From the NCBI GenBank assembly GCA_958295665.1, contig OY282558.1, positions 463,710,495-463,774,494 on the forward strand: a DNA stretch of 64,000 nucleotides, in the 5' to 3' direction. The position numbers and the translations under genes are program-made. Below, piece after piece: positions 1 to 10,139 of this stretch. The DNA is from Tipula vernalis (Eukaryota; Arthropoda; Insecta; Diptera; Tipulidae). The notes beneath the pieces are model-generated. The model saw only the letters and a program-made list of their open reading frames with translations, ran no database searches and was not told the origin of the DNA. Numbering within the stretch: position 1 is the first letter of the stretch; every line of letters begins with the position of its first letter.

Positions 1-303
1 TTTGTACATCGCAGTTATACCCACAAACACATATACACACACACACACACACACCCCGTGCGGAGTTGCTAGACCTTCCATCGAGGCGCGTCCCCAGGTG
101 ACGGATAGGGGCAGCCCTCAACCGGTTCTCTGGTCGGGTCGATAGGAAATAAAATACCACCCGCGGACCAAAACTAGTATATGGAAGCATCTGTTCACCA
201 TGAGGTGCAGCTTTACTTAAAAACTAAACTAAATCCAGAAGCGTCTGCCCATAGTGGGGGCTCCCTGGTCAGCGTCTGTACCCCAGGAGGGGCGCATATG
301 CAG
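1..303. other. GC-rich patch, possible retroelement end
   Basis: Bases 55-300 are clearly richer in G and C than the AT-rich DNA that follows and contain no long open frame. Such an abrupt change in composition is typical of a fragment of another element, for example the untranslated end of a non-LTR retrotransposon, but I see no reverse transcriptase motif and cannot name a family. A CA repeat lies just to the left and an AT-rich tandem array starts at the right edge. Confidence 0.25.
35..54. repeat. (AC)n microsatellite
   Basis: An uninterrupted run of ten AC dinucleotides next to the GC-rich patch. Confidence 0.9.
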
Positions 304-808
304 TTATATAATAAAACATTTATATTTATTTTTTTTTTTTTATAGATAGACCTGAACCACTTCCATAGAGAGGATATTGTTAATTAACACAATCATCATC
401 ACTAATCATTTGTCACATACATCAAAATTTTAAAAGAAATTTATTGAGCCCTAAAGTAAGTGTAAAGGAATATATTAATTATGTACCTATTTAATTTATA
501 TAATAATACATTTATATTTATTTATTTTTTTTATAGATAGACCTGAACAACTTCCATAGAGGATATTGTTAATTAACACAATCATCATCACTAATCATCA
601 TTTGTCACATACATCAAAATTTTAAAAGAAATTTATTGAATCCTAAAGTAAGTGTAAACAAATATATTAATTATGTACCTATTTAATTTATATAATAATA
701 CATTTATATTTATTTATTTTTTTTTATAGATAGACCTGAACAACTTCCATAGAGAGGATATTGTTAATTAACACAATCATCATCACTAATCATCATTTGT
801 CATTTGTT
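304..808. repeat. 192-base tandem repeat, about 2.6 copies
   Basis: Three copies start at 304, 496 and 688, so the period is 192 bases; the third stops near 808. Each copy begins with an AT-rich stretch and a T-run ending in TATAG, followed by the shared string ATAGACCTGAAC; copies 1 and 2 end near CTAAAGTAAGTGTAAA. Copies differ by a few substitutions and by short changes in the T-run and CATCAT stretch. The T-run plus AG on the left and GTAAGT on the right look like splice acceptor and donor sites around a block of about 110 bases (346-455 in copy 1). Confidence 0.85.
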
Positions 809-847
809 AATACTTTGGGGTGATCCATCTATGTATTATAGATGGAT

Positions 848-1120
848 TTAAATCTTTATCGATTTAACAATAAAGGTTGAATTTGCATGTAATTTTCCAT
901 ACACTTCAACACCACTGTTTTTGGTTAAAACTGATCTCTTTTTTAAACCATCAAGATCTGCAAGCGCATCAAGGCCCTTCGACTCCAAGCTCCATCCAGT
1001 CAGCTGGAGGTGGGTTTTGTGTGCATCTTCTCCGTAATTTAAAAGCTGTTCTAAATAGGCTCGATAACTATAATTTCCATCTGCAGCACTTATTATCTTT
1101 CCATTTAAGGAAATGTTCAC
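848..1120 (-). pseudogene. Fragment of F54H12.2-like (Polinton/Maverick) protein gene
   Basis: A 90-codon open frame on the minus strand resembles the conserved N-terminal part of the F54H12.2-like proteins found in many arthropod genomes, which are associated with Polinton/Maverick elements and their capsid genes. Visible matching features are a YRAYLE motif followed by LLNYG, a GLKKRS motif and a GKLH motif, in the order and spacing of that family. It starts with GTG, an in-frame TAG lies a few codons upstream, and the rest of the protein (normally several hundred residues) is absent, so this is a remnant. No Polinton integrase, polymerase B or terminal repeats are visible nearby. The family call rests on remembered motif similarity and needs a profile search. 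Confidence 0.55.
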
Positions 1121-1494
1121 TTGAGGGGATTTCTAGTTTTCTCAATATGCGTTGGCGCAATAAGTTTGGCAGCTTATTTTGCAACTGGTCAATAAATTGA
1201 TATTAGGTAACCCTTCAGCATTCAAAAAATGTTTAATTTTTCTGGATTCAATGGAATTTGATTCAATTCGGTAAAACGCCGGAACCAAAAACTACCTCCA
1301 ATCCTACTTATAAAGTTGCCCTTTATAAGAAAAAAACTTTTAATATTTCAATACCTCAAAAAACTAAATGAATTAAGAGATATTCAAAGAAGAAATTCAC
1401 AATAGTATATTTTCAGCGATTAGACAGGACCATAAAGCAACAAATCAGGCGAAACAATCAAATTTTTTTTTAGTTCAAGAAAAATTATTTCATC
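1121..1494. other. AT-rich spacer, nothing recognised
   Basis: Between the Polinton-type fragment and the 916-base tandem array. No open frame of note, no inverted ends and no clear link with the fragment to its left. Confidence 0.5.
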
Positions 1495-4226
1495 CCGAAC
1501 ATTTCTAAATTCAGTAAATCGCATCAATTTTCTAATTTAGGAATATTGAATAAGGAATTAGAGGATTATGTGGAATGTAATAATAATCATAAAACATTTA
1601 AATTTTAGGTTTCAAATTTAAAAAGGTGAACAATGTCTAATTTAAGGGTTCAGATCAGAATAATTGAAACACAGATAAGAAGGACTTACCAGCTAGCAGT
1701 ATTTTTCAGCAATCTCTCTTATTAATCTCTCGTGATTGTCTTTAAGCCATTGTCCCATACAAACCTTGCTTGCACTCCAAGGCAAATATATAATGAATAA
1801 TTTTAAATTAAAACGGGACAATGGACAACACTTCCTTAAATTCTAACTGTAACACAACATTACATGACGCACTGCATATCACAAGCACACACACATTTTT
1901 ACATAAGGCAATCAATTATGTACACTGTTTGATAGCCATTAATCACTAATTCGATTTTCAATCGATTCACTTTTATTATTTGCAATTGTTTTATACTGTT
2001 TTCAAGCTTCCATTAATGACGCCGCCAAAACTTTCACTTGAACACCATGATAACAGCCTAATTTTACGACTGACATGTTTAAACTAACAGGATTGTACGA
2101 AAAACCAAACAAAGTTTATCCGAGTCTATTGTCTATCGTTCATTCAAATTTTAATTTTTTACATAATTGTGTCTTTCTCTTTCTGTGGTACTATGGTTTG
2201 TATCACCAATTGTTATTTAAAGTTTCTTCTATAGAACAAAAAGTATTTTAGAGAAGCTTTCGTAAACATTTTATTTTTGTCTTTAAAAATAAAAAACAAA
2301 CTCGCACAAATTTCTGTCAGAACTCTTGTGACCTTTTAAAACCCGTACAATATAAAGTAAGGCAGACTAGTAACAAACTAATGAAATTACTTACGAACGA
2401 CGATTATATTACGAACATTTCTAAATTCAGTAAATCACATCAATTTTCTAATTTAGGAATATTGAATAAGGAATTAGAGGATTATGTGGAATGTAATAAT
2501 AATCATAAAACATTTAAATTTTAGGTTTCAAATTTAAAAAGGTGAACAATGTCTAATTTAAGGGTTCAGATCAGAATAATTGAAACACAGATAAGAAGGA
2601 CTTACCAGCTAGCAGTATTTTTCAGCAATCTCTCTTATTAATCTCTCGTGATTGTCTTTAAGCCATTGTCCCATACAAACCTTGCTTGCACTCCAAGGCA
2701 AATATATAATGAATAATTTTAAATTAAAACGGGACAATGGACAACACTTCCTTAAATTCTAACTGTAACACAACATTACATTACGCACTGCATATCACAA
2801 GCACACACACATTTTTACATAAATCAATTAATTTATGTACACTGTTTGATAGCCATTAATCACTAATTCGATTTTCAATCGATTCACTTTTATTATTTGC
2901 AATTGTTTTATACTGTTTTCAAGCTTCCATTAATGACGCCGCCAAAACTTTCACTTGAGCACCATGATAACAGCCTAATTTTACGACTGACATGTTTAAA
3001 CTAACAGGATTGTACGAAAAACCAAACAAAGTTTATCCGAGTCTATTGTCTATCGTTCATTCAAATTTTAATTTTTTACATAATTGTGTCTTTCTCTTTC
3101 TGTGGTACTATGGTTTGTATCACCAATTGTTATTTAAAGTTTCTTCTATAGAAAAAAAAGTATTTTAGAGAAGCTTTCGTAAACATTTTATTTTTGTCTT
3201 TAAAAATAAAAAACAAACTCGCACAAATTTCTGTCAGAACTCTTGTGACCTTTTAAAACCCGTACAATATAAAGTAAGTCAGACTATTAACAAACTAATG
3301 AAATTACTTACGAACGACGATTATATTACGAACATTTCTAAATTCAGTAAATCACATCAATTTTCTAATCTAGGAATATTCAATAAGGAATTAGAGGATT
3401 ATGTGGAATGTAATAATAATCATAAAACATTTAAATTTTAGGTTTCAAATTTAAAAAGGTGAACAATGTCTAATTTGAGGGTTCAGATCAGAATAATTGA
3501 AACACAGATAAGAAGGATTTACCAGCTAGCAGTATTTTTCAGCAATCTCTCTTATTAATCTCTCGTGATTGTCTTTAAGCCATTGTCCCATACAAACCTT
3601 GCTTGCACTCCAAGGCAAATATATAATGAATAATTTTAAATTAAAACGGGACAATGGACAACACTTCCTTAAATTCTAACTGTAACACAACATTACATTA
3701 CGCACTGCATATCACAAGCACACACACATTTTAACATAAGGCAATCAATTATGTACACTGTTTGATAGCCATTAATCACTAATTCGATTTTCAATCGATT
3801 CACTTTTATTATTTGCAATTGTTTTATACTGTTTTCAAGCTTCCATTAATGACGCCGCCAAAACTTTCACTTGAGCACCATGATAACAGCCTAATTTTAC
3901 GACTGACATGTTTAAACTAACAGGATTGTACGAAAAACCAAACAAAGTTTATCCGAGTCTATTGTCTATCGTTCATTCAAATTTTAATTTTTTACATAAT
4001 TGTGTCTTTCTCTTTCTGTGGTACTATGGTTTGTATCACCAATTGTTATTTAAAGTTTCTTCTATAGAAAAAAAAGTATTTTAGAGAAGCTTTCGTAAAC
4101 ATTTTATTTTTGTCTTTAAAAATAAAAAATAAACTCGCACAAATTTCTGTCAAAACTCTTGTGACCTTTTAAAACCCGTACAATATAAAGTAAGTCAGAC
4201 TAGTAACAAACTAATGAAATTACTTA
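1495..4226. repeat. 916-base tandem repeat, three copies
   Basis: The string GAACATTTCTAAATTCAGTA recurs at 1497, 2413 and 3330, giving periods of 916 and 917. The copies are close to identical, with scattered substitutions and small changes such as ATAAGGCAATC versus ATAAATCAATT. The third copy ends near 4226, about 17 bases short of a full period. Each unit carries a 10-base inverted pair (CCATTGTCCC / GGGACAATGG, for example near 1748 and 1815). On the minus strand each also carries an ATG-started frame of 21 codons (1693-1758, 2609-2674, 3526-3591), with a GTAAGT donor-like site three bases after its stop. The array is bounded on the right by the mariner-type transposon. Confidence 0.95.
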
Positions 4227-4264
4227 AAAGACAAATTGGGTCCTAAATTAGAAAAAAGCTAGGC

Positions 4265-4296
4265 TATACAGGGTGACTGACACGAAGTGTTACCAA
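4265..4296 (+). repeat. Left terminal inverted repeat of mariner-type element
   Basis: It matches the reverse complement of 5501-5532 over all 32 bases, including the TA duplication. It would be the transposase binding end. Confidence 0.92.
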
Positions 4297-4411
4297 CTTC
4301 AGACTGTTATTGCTGCCAAACCAGTGATGACAGAGCGCTCAAATTTACACTAATGACAGTTCATTCCATTGTTTACAACAATGCACAGAACAAGCGTACA
4401 GAAGCATTTTA

Positions 4412-5411
4412 GTGGGAAATATTCAGAAAAAAAGTTATCCGCAATGGAATTCAAGCGTAATAGAGTTGTATCGCACCATAAATCGTTATAACGATACTGG
4501 CAGCATTGCAAAACGCCATGGTGGTGAACCGAAACGCACTGCAACATCGCCGTATATCATTCGGAAGGTAAAGGCCAAATTGGCTCGGAATCCGCGCTAA
4601 AGAGGCAGAAAAATGGCTCGTGAGGCGAATATTTCGATCGAACGGATGCAGCACATATTGAAAGATCATCTTGGACTAAAGGCCTTGAAATTCCATAAAA
4701 CGCATGGTCTCACCGATGCTCAAAAAAAAAGTTAGAGTGGAAAGAGCAAAGGAGTTGTTACGTTGCACGAAAGTGGCAATTTGCCGAATTTGGTTTTCTC
4801 CGATGAGTCACCGTTCGTTATTGAGCAATATGTGAACAAGCAAAACGACCGGATTTACTTACCCGGCCGTACTACTGAAAATTTGGACCAACGGATTGCC
4901 ACTCGAAACCAAGCACCACCGATGGTGATGGTTAGGGCTGCCGTAACGGCCGAAAGCCGTTCACCGCTCGTTTTTTTTGGACCGTGGCATCAAGATACAT
5001 GCTCAAATTTATCGGGATCATGTGTTGGAGAGAGCGTTGAAGCCTTAGGCACAAAAACATTTCGGCCGCAGAGCCTGGATATTTCAACAGGACTCGGCGC
5101 CGAGTCATAAAGCACGCGTCAATCAAGATTGGCTGAGAAACAACATTCCGCGGTTCATTCCCACTGCCCAATGGCCACCAAATTCACCCGATACGAATCC
5201 GCTAGATTTCTCGGTTTGGGGTATTTTGAAGAGCAAGGTTGGGACAAAAAAATATAAGTGTCTAAGTATAAGTGTCGATCATCTCAAGCAAGCGCTTCGC
5301 CGGGAATGGGCCAAAATACCGCAAAGCCACTTTCGTGGTGCATGCAATAGCTTTGTCGGCCGTTTGAAGGTCATAATCGCGGCTAAGGGTGGCCAAATCG
5401 AAAACTGCTAA
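4412..5411 (+). pseudogene. Tc1/mariner transposase, frameshifted (DD37D-type spacing)
   Basis: Pieces of one transposase can be read in successive plus-strand frames. At 4412-4600 there is a helix-turn-helix region containing NDTGSIAKRHGG. From 4763 comes the start of the catalytic core, with the first acidic residue in VFSDESPF. After about 4975 the frame changes and carries FQQDSAPSHKA (second aspartate) and NSPDTNPLDFSVWG (third aspartate), leaving 37 residues between the last two. The normal C-terminal end runs to the TAA at 5409-5411. Breaks are a TAA at about 4599, a shift at an A-run or near 4760, a shift at the T-run near 4972, and a TAG near 5048. A short local duplication (AAGTGTC..AAGTATAAGTGTC) lies near 5250. 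The gene cannot make a working enzyme. Confidence 0.9.
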
Positions 5412-5500
5412 TGCAATTCGAAAATTTAAATATTTGTGAATATTTTTTACTTTGATTCAATAAAATTCATCAAAAAATAAAAATTCTGTGGCGTTTTGTT

Positions 5501-5532
5501 TTGGTAACACTTCGTGTCAGTCACCCTGTATA
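5501..5532 (-). repeat. Right terminal inverted repeat of mariner-type element
   Basis: Reverse complement of 4265-4296. It follows the transposase stop codon by about 90 bases, and AATAAA near 5459 could have served as the element's poly(A) signal. Confidence 0.92.
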
Positions 5533-6340
5533 AACAAATAAGAGCCACCAAGAGAATTTTAAGTTCCAAAAAAGTAACTGCAGCCCCATAAAAGTCAAAT
5601 GAATTTAATTCCGCAACATCATTTTTAGTCTCACAATCAATTGTCAATTTAGTCATCACCTCAAACCAAATAAAGTTCCACAAGGCTTCTCAAAATCACA
5701 AATAAATCCCAGAAAAACACTAATTGAATCAGAGAAAAGAATTGTAGGTCTTAAAGAAGAGAATTTAAGGACACATAAAAATCAAATAATTTAATTTAAA
5801 AACAAATTAGGTCCCACAAAACCACAATTCAGTCTCACAAAAGACCCACAAAATCCTCAAAAGAAACTAAGCCCCCATAAAAATTACAGATCAATTTCAT
5901 TCCAATTCATTCCATAGATCAATTTCATTTCATTCAAAATAAGTTCCACACTGTTTAATCAAACATCAAGAAAGCCCAATTAAATCCCACAAGCACAAAC
6001 TATTGTAGTAATGTTGATTATTCTGGTTCGATGTATACATACATATATATTAACTTCATCGATCCAGTCATGCAGATAATCGGCAAATATAACTTAATAG
6101 CATCCAAAGTACTAGAAAACGAAAAGCAGCTACAGATAGTTTGCAATCTCCAAGAAATTTTGAAATTTTGAATCTTGAGAGAATGAGAATGTTGTCATTC
6201 AATCATACCCTACAAATCCTGTGACCAAATTTAAAACTACAAATTAAATCCAACCAAATAAAAATTAACTTCCACAAAAAACGGAAAGGAATTTAAATAG
6301 ACTAACAAACCAATTAAATATTTGAAGCAAAGTAATTGAT
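5533..6340. other. A/C-rich, G-poor degenerate block
   Basis: No gene. The plus strand is strongly poor in G and made of loosely repeated phrases such as CCCACAAAA, TCTCACAA and AAATCCCA, giving a strand-asymmetric low-complexity region that begins directly at the transposon end. It looks like an old, much-mutated short-period repeat. A short ATACATACATATATAT run lies near 6036. Confidence 0.6.
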
Positions 6341-7645
6341 AATCCTTGGTGTAACCCCGACTTCTTCCAAAGTTTTATTAATAGTATCAGATTTTTATAT
6401 GTAAAGCTTTTACATATATTTCACATGTACGCTTATTAAAATAATGACAGAAAGAATTTTGAAAACCTAAATAATTATTTAAGTATTAAACATTTTAAAG
6501 GATACATTTTCTACTTCAGTCAATTCAAGTTGAAGTCATATAATTAAACACAATAAAAGAAAAAAAATTTACAAAAATTTCTTGTCACGTTGATGCTGCC
6601 AAAATAAGTAAGTGAAATGAATTTGAACGATTTTACTTACTTACTTAAGATAGCGTCGAATAAGCCAATGAGTATGAATTAAGTATTGGTTTCGAAAACA
6701 AGCAAAAGATTGTAACATTTGGAATTTACTCCATTAAATTTGTTTTAGAGAAGTTTTACGGAATTAAAAAAATGTACAGAGTTTAGAGAATCTAGAAAAT
6801 TTGGAGAAATAATTTAGAGGAATTACAGAATTTATAATACTCTGAGAATTTACAAAATTTTCAAGAACTTACAAAATTTACAAAAATTTACAGAATGTTT
6901 CGAAAATATAGACGTTTAGTGAATTAGAATACGTGAATTAGTGTTACAGAATTTTCAGAATTTCTTTAAATTTCAAAAATTTACAGGATGTTTTAAAAAT
7001 AAAGGTTTAGTAGGTATTCGGTGAATTTATTTAATTTAGTGGTAAGTAGTAAATAAAGAAAAATGTTAAAAATGGGGTTTATGTAGTTTTAAGGATTTTT
7101 CAGAGTATGCCTTATAAAATTTAATGGTTACGTTTAATGGTTTGAGGAATATAAAAATTTACAGAATTTATTCTCTAGTCGAGAATCTACAAAATTTTGA
7201 GAAAGAATTTAAAGAATTTATACAGTTTATAATATTTATTTAGAGAATAAATTCTTTAAATTTTATATACTCTCTAAATTCTTTAAACTCTTTTTGCAGG
7301 TTTCGTAGTTCTATAAAGTCTATAGACTCAAATTCTCTATGAACCTTAAACCTAAATCATTTAAAATAAGATTTTCAGAATTCATGTACAGAATTGTTAG
7401 ATTTTATAGGATTATGAGGGTTTTACATAATTTAAAGGTTTCTTAAAATTTATGAAATTTAGTTTTAAAATTTATACGATTTATCGGAATTATGAATTTT
7501 TTGATTTTAGAAAATTTATAGCATTCTGTTTACAACCATCTACCTCCAGCACGTCAAAAGCTTAAAATAAAACAACCATGTTCCAGCAAGTTTATTCTCA
7601 AAATGAAGTACACCAGCATGCCAGGATTTATCTTACCTAAAGTAA
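6341..7645. other. AT-rich region with degenerate GAATTTA-type repeats
   Basis: No gene recognised. From about 6720 to 7530 the sequence consists of variations on phrases such as AGAATTTACA, AAAATTTACA and GAATTTAGAG on both strands, a decayed simple repeat. The stretch 6341-6720 has no such structure and nothing else identifiable. Confidence 0.6.
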
Positions 7646-8146
7646 TTTTCATACCAGGCGCCTCGGCTTTGAGCTTCTTGAATAAAATTTTTTTATTTCG
7701 TTTTTTAAGTATGTAAATTAGTTTTATTCGATTGATACCGTTTAATTTTATAGTAATAAATTCAATTTGTTGAAAAATAATTTATTTTTAAGTGATAATT
7801 TAAAAAAACAAGATGTATTGCAATGAAGTTATCTACAAAGCCAAGGCAATGCGTTCCACACTCGACTGCGACATTTTAAAGTAGTACAAAGCGAAGTGCT
7901 TTCTCAACATAACCTACAAATCCCATTTTTTGCACAAATGTTTCATACTTTCAAAAAAATCTAGCTCATATGTACGTTACAAATTTAGAATATCTCAGTT
8001 CTTGCTATTATTCACGTGTAAAATAGACCTAAATAAAATATTTGATAGCAACTGAATGTTCAAAGCTAACGCCACCGGTTTGAAAGAGTCTCAGCTTCGC
8101 ATTTGTGGTAACTAAATATTTCGAGGCGAGGCGCCTGGTATGAAAA
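7646..8146. mobile_element. Non-autonomous inverted-repeat element (MITE-like)
   Basis: The string TTTTCATACCAGGCGCCTCG at 7646 returns inverted at the right end, where AGGCGCCTGGTATGAAAA finishes at 8146. The two ends enclose about 500 bases of AT-rich DNA without coding capacity. The GC-rich tips in an AT-rich surround stand out. The flanks both carry a GTA beside the tips (AAAGTAA on the left, GTACTT on the right), which may be part of a short target duplication, but it is not clean. The superfamily cannot be assigned. Confidence 0.7.
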
Positions 8147-8504
8147 GTACTTAAAAGAGAAATATAGCTAGTTATTATTACTGTAGTTTATTATTTACTT
8201 ACCATTTTATTATCCTTCAATTTTAAAGATACATTTAATTATTTTGAATTTATTTTTGTTTATTTTTATTTTGTAAATAACAAACACTGCACTAATTATT
8301 CTGTTAAATTAATAACAATAGAAATGATTGTAATAGATTAACCAATTAATTAAGTACCACAGAGAGTGTGATCATTACTGATCTGTTATAATTAAGACAT
8401 TTTTTGTTATAATTAATTTAAATGAACCGGTCTCTTTCCATAACATTGTATAACACTATGAAAACCAAATATTACAATTGATAGTTTTAGAGGAATATAC
8501 GGCA
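8147..8504. other. AT-rich spacer
   Basis: Very AT-rich, with no open frame, no inverted ends and no family resemblance. The left end of the following LTR element may lie inside or just after it. Confidence 0.4.
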
Positions 8505-8740
8505 TTGTGAAGTTATAAGCCGAAGTGTCTACATAAAAATTAAACTTAACATATTATACTATACGATTAAAAGAATTTAAAAGAAATTTTGTGTTTTTTT
8601 TGGTTGAATAAAATTCATAATAGTGAAGAGAAATATACAGTCCATAATATTTCCATTCGCGGAAAACATTGCACAAGCATACGACATTTTACAACAAAAG
8701 TCGTCATTATCAATAGTTATTGGCTTGTGTCCCGCCATTT

Positions 8741-8757
8741 TGGTCCTTCGAGCCGGA
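8741..8757 (+). other. Primer binding site complementary to tRNA-Tyr 3' end
   Basis: The 17 bases TGGTCCTTCGAGCCGGA are the reverse complement of a tRNA 3' end finishing CGAAGGACCA, which matches insect tRNA-Tyr as I remember it. The TGG start, its position three bases after a CA dinucleotide, and the gag start downstream are the normal arrangement for minus-strand priming in an LTR retrotransposon. Confidence 0.65.
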
Positions 8758-9071
8758 TATCGGATATTGGAACCGATTTATTCAATTTACGGAAACTATT
8801 CAACTTACGAAACATATTTTTTTGTTTTTGGTGGATATTTTTCTGATCACAATAGTTGCTGAAATTCAACAATTCAACATATGTATGGAGAACTACTAGC
8901 CAAGCCGTTCCAGATCGATAAGTAGACATTTTTTATTTGCTATTAAATTTATATCCACGTGCACGAGGAATTTATACAACCTCAAGTGATTCAATTATAA
9001 GTGAATTTGTAATTTATTGAATACGAATTATCGTCCATTTGAAATTTAATCATATAACGATACAATTCAAC

Positions 9072-9326
9072 ATGGCCGAACTACTTGCTTTAAAGAAGCA
9101 GCGTTCTGTTAACAAAGGAAAGTACTCTGGAAAATACCAGATATTTCGGTCGGCGCGAAAACCAAAGTTTCTCATTTCGTTAAATTGGAAATCTCAATGT
9201 GACTTGAACAACTGGCGGCATACCACACTATTAACAAGATTAATTCAAATTTTCCGTCTCAGATTAAACGTAAAACAGGGATTATGTTATATATGGACAG
9301 TAAACCGAAATTTTTATTTTGAATAA
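9072..9326 (+). pseudogene. BEL/Pao gag N-terminal fragment
   Basis: Starting at ATG 9072 the frame reads MAELLALKKQRSVNKGK, very like the start of BEL/Pao gag polyproteins (region of the DUF1759-type domain). The similarity then moves to a different frame (SVGAKTKVSHFVKLEIS, then LEQLAAYHT after a TGA stop), so there is at least one frameshift and one nonsense mutation. An open frame continues to 9326 in the original frame but reads out of phase with the gag-like similarity. The ATG at 9039 is in frame upstream but lies in the leader. Confidence 0.55.
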
Positions 9327-9956
9327 CTGTTCAGCAAAAATCCTTTGTTCGCTTAAAGAATTTTAAACTTATACTTACTAATATTAGGTGGATAAGTACT
9401 CAGCTCAAAAGTTGGACAACTTTCTTGAAGAATTTGCTTGGTTTATTAATCGGTTAACTTTACAAGTCTGAATCTTTTTTCGGCGAGCGATTTGATATTA
9501 AATGTTGAGCAACAACTATAACATGGTTTAGGGTTAATTGAATGTAGCTGTTTGAGCTATACAACACAATTTCGTGTTTAGCTGATTGTATTACCATTTA
9601 TCGTACATTGTACCATCTACGAAGGATTGGTTTATATTTAAATAATTTATTTGCTCAATGCTATTCATTTTTTTAGACTTTTATCCCGCTTTGCAGAATT
9701 TACTAAAAATTATATCAAAATAAATAAATTGTCAGCACAATATGATTTAAACCTTTATAGCAGGGATTTAAGGTTTCCATTACGGAAAAATAAAATTGTA
9801 AAAATAGATATGGGCCAGGGTCTTACTTATCTGTAAAATGCGCCATTCATTACAAAACATCATATTCTGACAGGCAGATACCTGAGAGAGTTAACTTGCT
9901 TCAGAATAGGGGCCAAATCGATCAACGTACATTGCATCTGCTGCCCTGGTCTGCTT
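9327..9956. other. AT-rich region, nothing recognised
   Basis: A 61-codon frame at 9651-9836 has no recognisable motif and a composition expected by chance. No continuation of the BEL/Pao element is visible. The last 70 bases may still belong to the CCT3-like remnant on the minus strand, but the similarity is too weak to call. Confidence 0.4.
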
Positions 9957-10139
9957 CTTTATGCGGATAATCAGGTCGTTCAGCTTCCAACCAAACTAAT
10001 TACAGTTGGATGCAATTGTTGCTGCAGAAAAGGCTTAAACAGCTAACATCTCACCAGCCAATACAATAACGGAGGTAGTCCCATCACCGACCTCTTCATC
10101 TTGAGTCCGGGCCATCTCAATCATACTTTTCGACGTGCA
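9957..10139 (-). pseudogene. CCT3: Chaperonin CCT subunit gamma (CCT3) pseudogene fragment
   Basis: On the minus strand from about 10133 the reading [19 protein letters not shown], continuing [11 protein letters not shown], matches the strongly conserved apical/ATP-binding N-terminal region of the TCP-1 gamma subunit, including the GDGTT nucleotide-contact motif. Right after it a frameshift and TAA occur. The similarity continues in another frame as PFLQQQLHPTVIS, then changes frame again towards WKLNDLI. Intact CCT3 proteins are about 540 residues; only about 50 are recognisable here, so this is a dead fragment of a host housekeeping gene, carried here by retroposition or segmental transfer. 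No poly(A) tail or other CCT3 exon is visible. Confidence 0.85.

Larger units (their letters stand above)
4265..5532 (+). mobile_element. Tc1/mariner-superfamily DNA transposon, inactive
   Basis: A 1.27-kb element is bounded by matching 32-base inverted ends (4265-4296 and 5501-5532) that start TATACAGGGTGACTGACACG. The outermost TA pairs are the expected TA target duplication of this superfamily. The interior is a single transposase gene in plus orientation, broken by frameshifts and stops. Size, tips and transposase all fit an IS630-Tc1-mariner element. The inverted ends remain essentially identical, so the element is not very old or its ends were retained by chance. Confidence 0.92.
8505..9326 (+). 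mobile_element. BEL/Pao LTR retrotransposon remnant (5' end only)
   Basis: The right edge of a 5' LTR seems to lie at the CA of 8736-8737, followed by a 3-base spacer, a tRNA primer binding site (8741-8757), a leader of about 300 bases and the start of a gag gene (9072). An AATAAA near 8607 would sit inside the LTR. The left edge is uncertain; 8505 (TGTGAAGTT) is only a plausible TG start. No protease, reverse transcriptase, integrase or 3' LTR follows, so this is a truncated 5' fragment. Confidence 0.6.

Noticed and set aside
877..1200. 107-codon plus-strand frame
   Set aside because: Antisense of the Polinton-type fragment; the minus-strand reading carries the family motifs.
8589..8862. 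Two overlapping plus-strand frames of 79-85 codons
   Set aside because: They span the LTR end, primer binding site and leader of the BEL/Pao remnant, which are non-coding.
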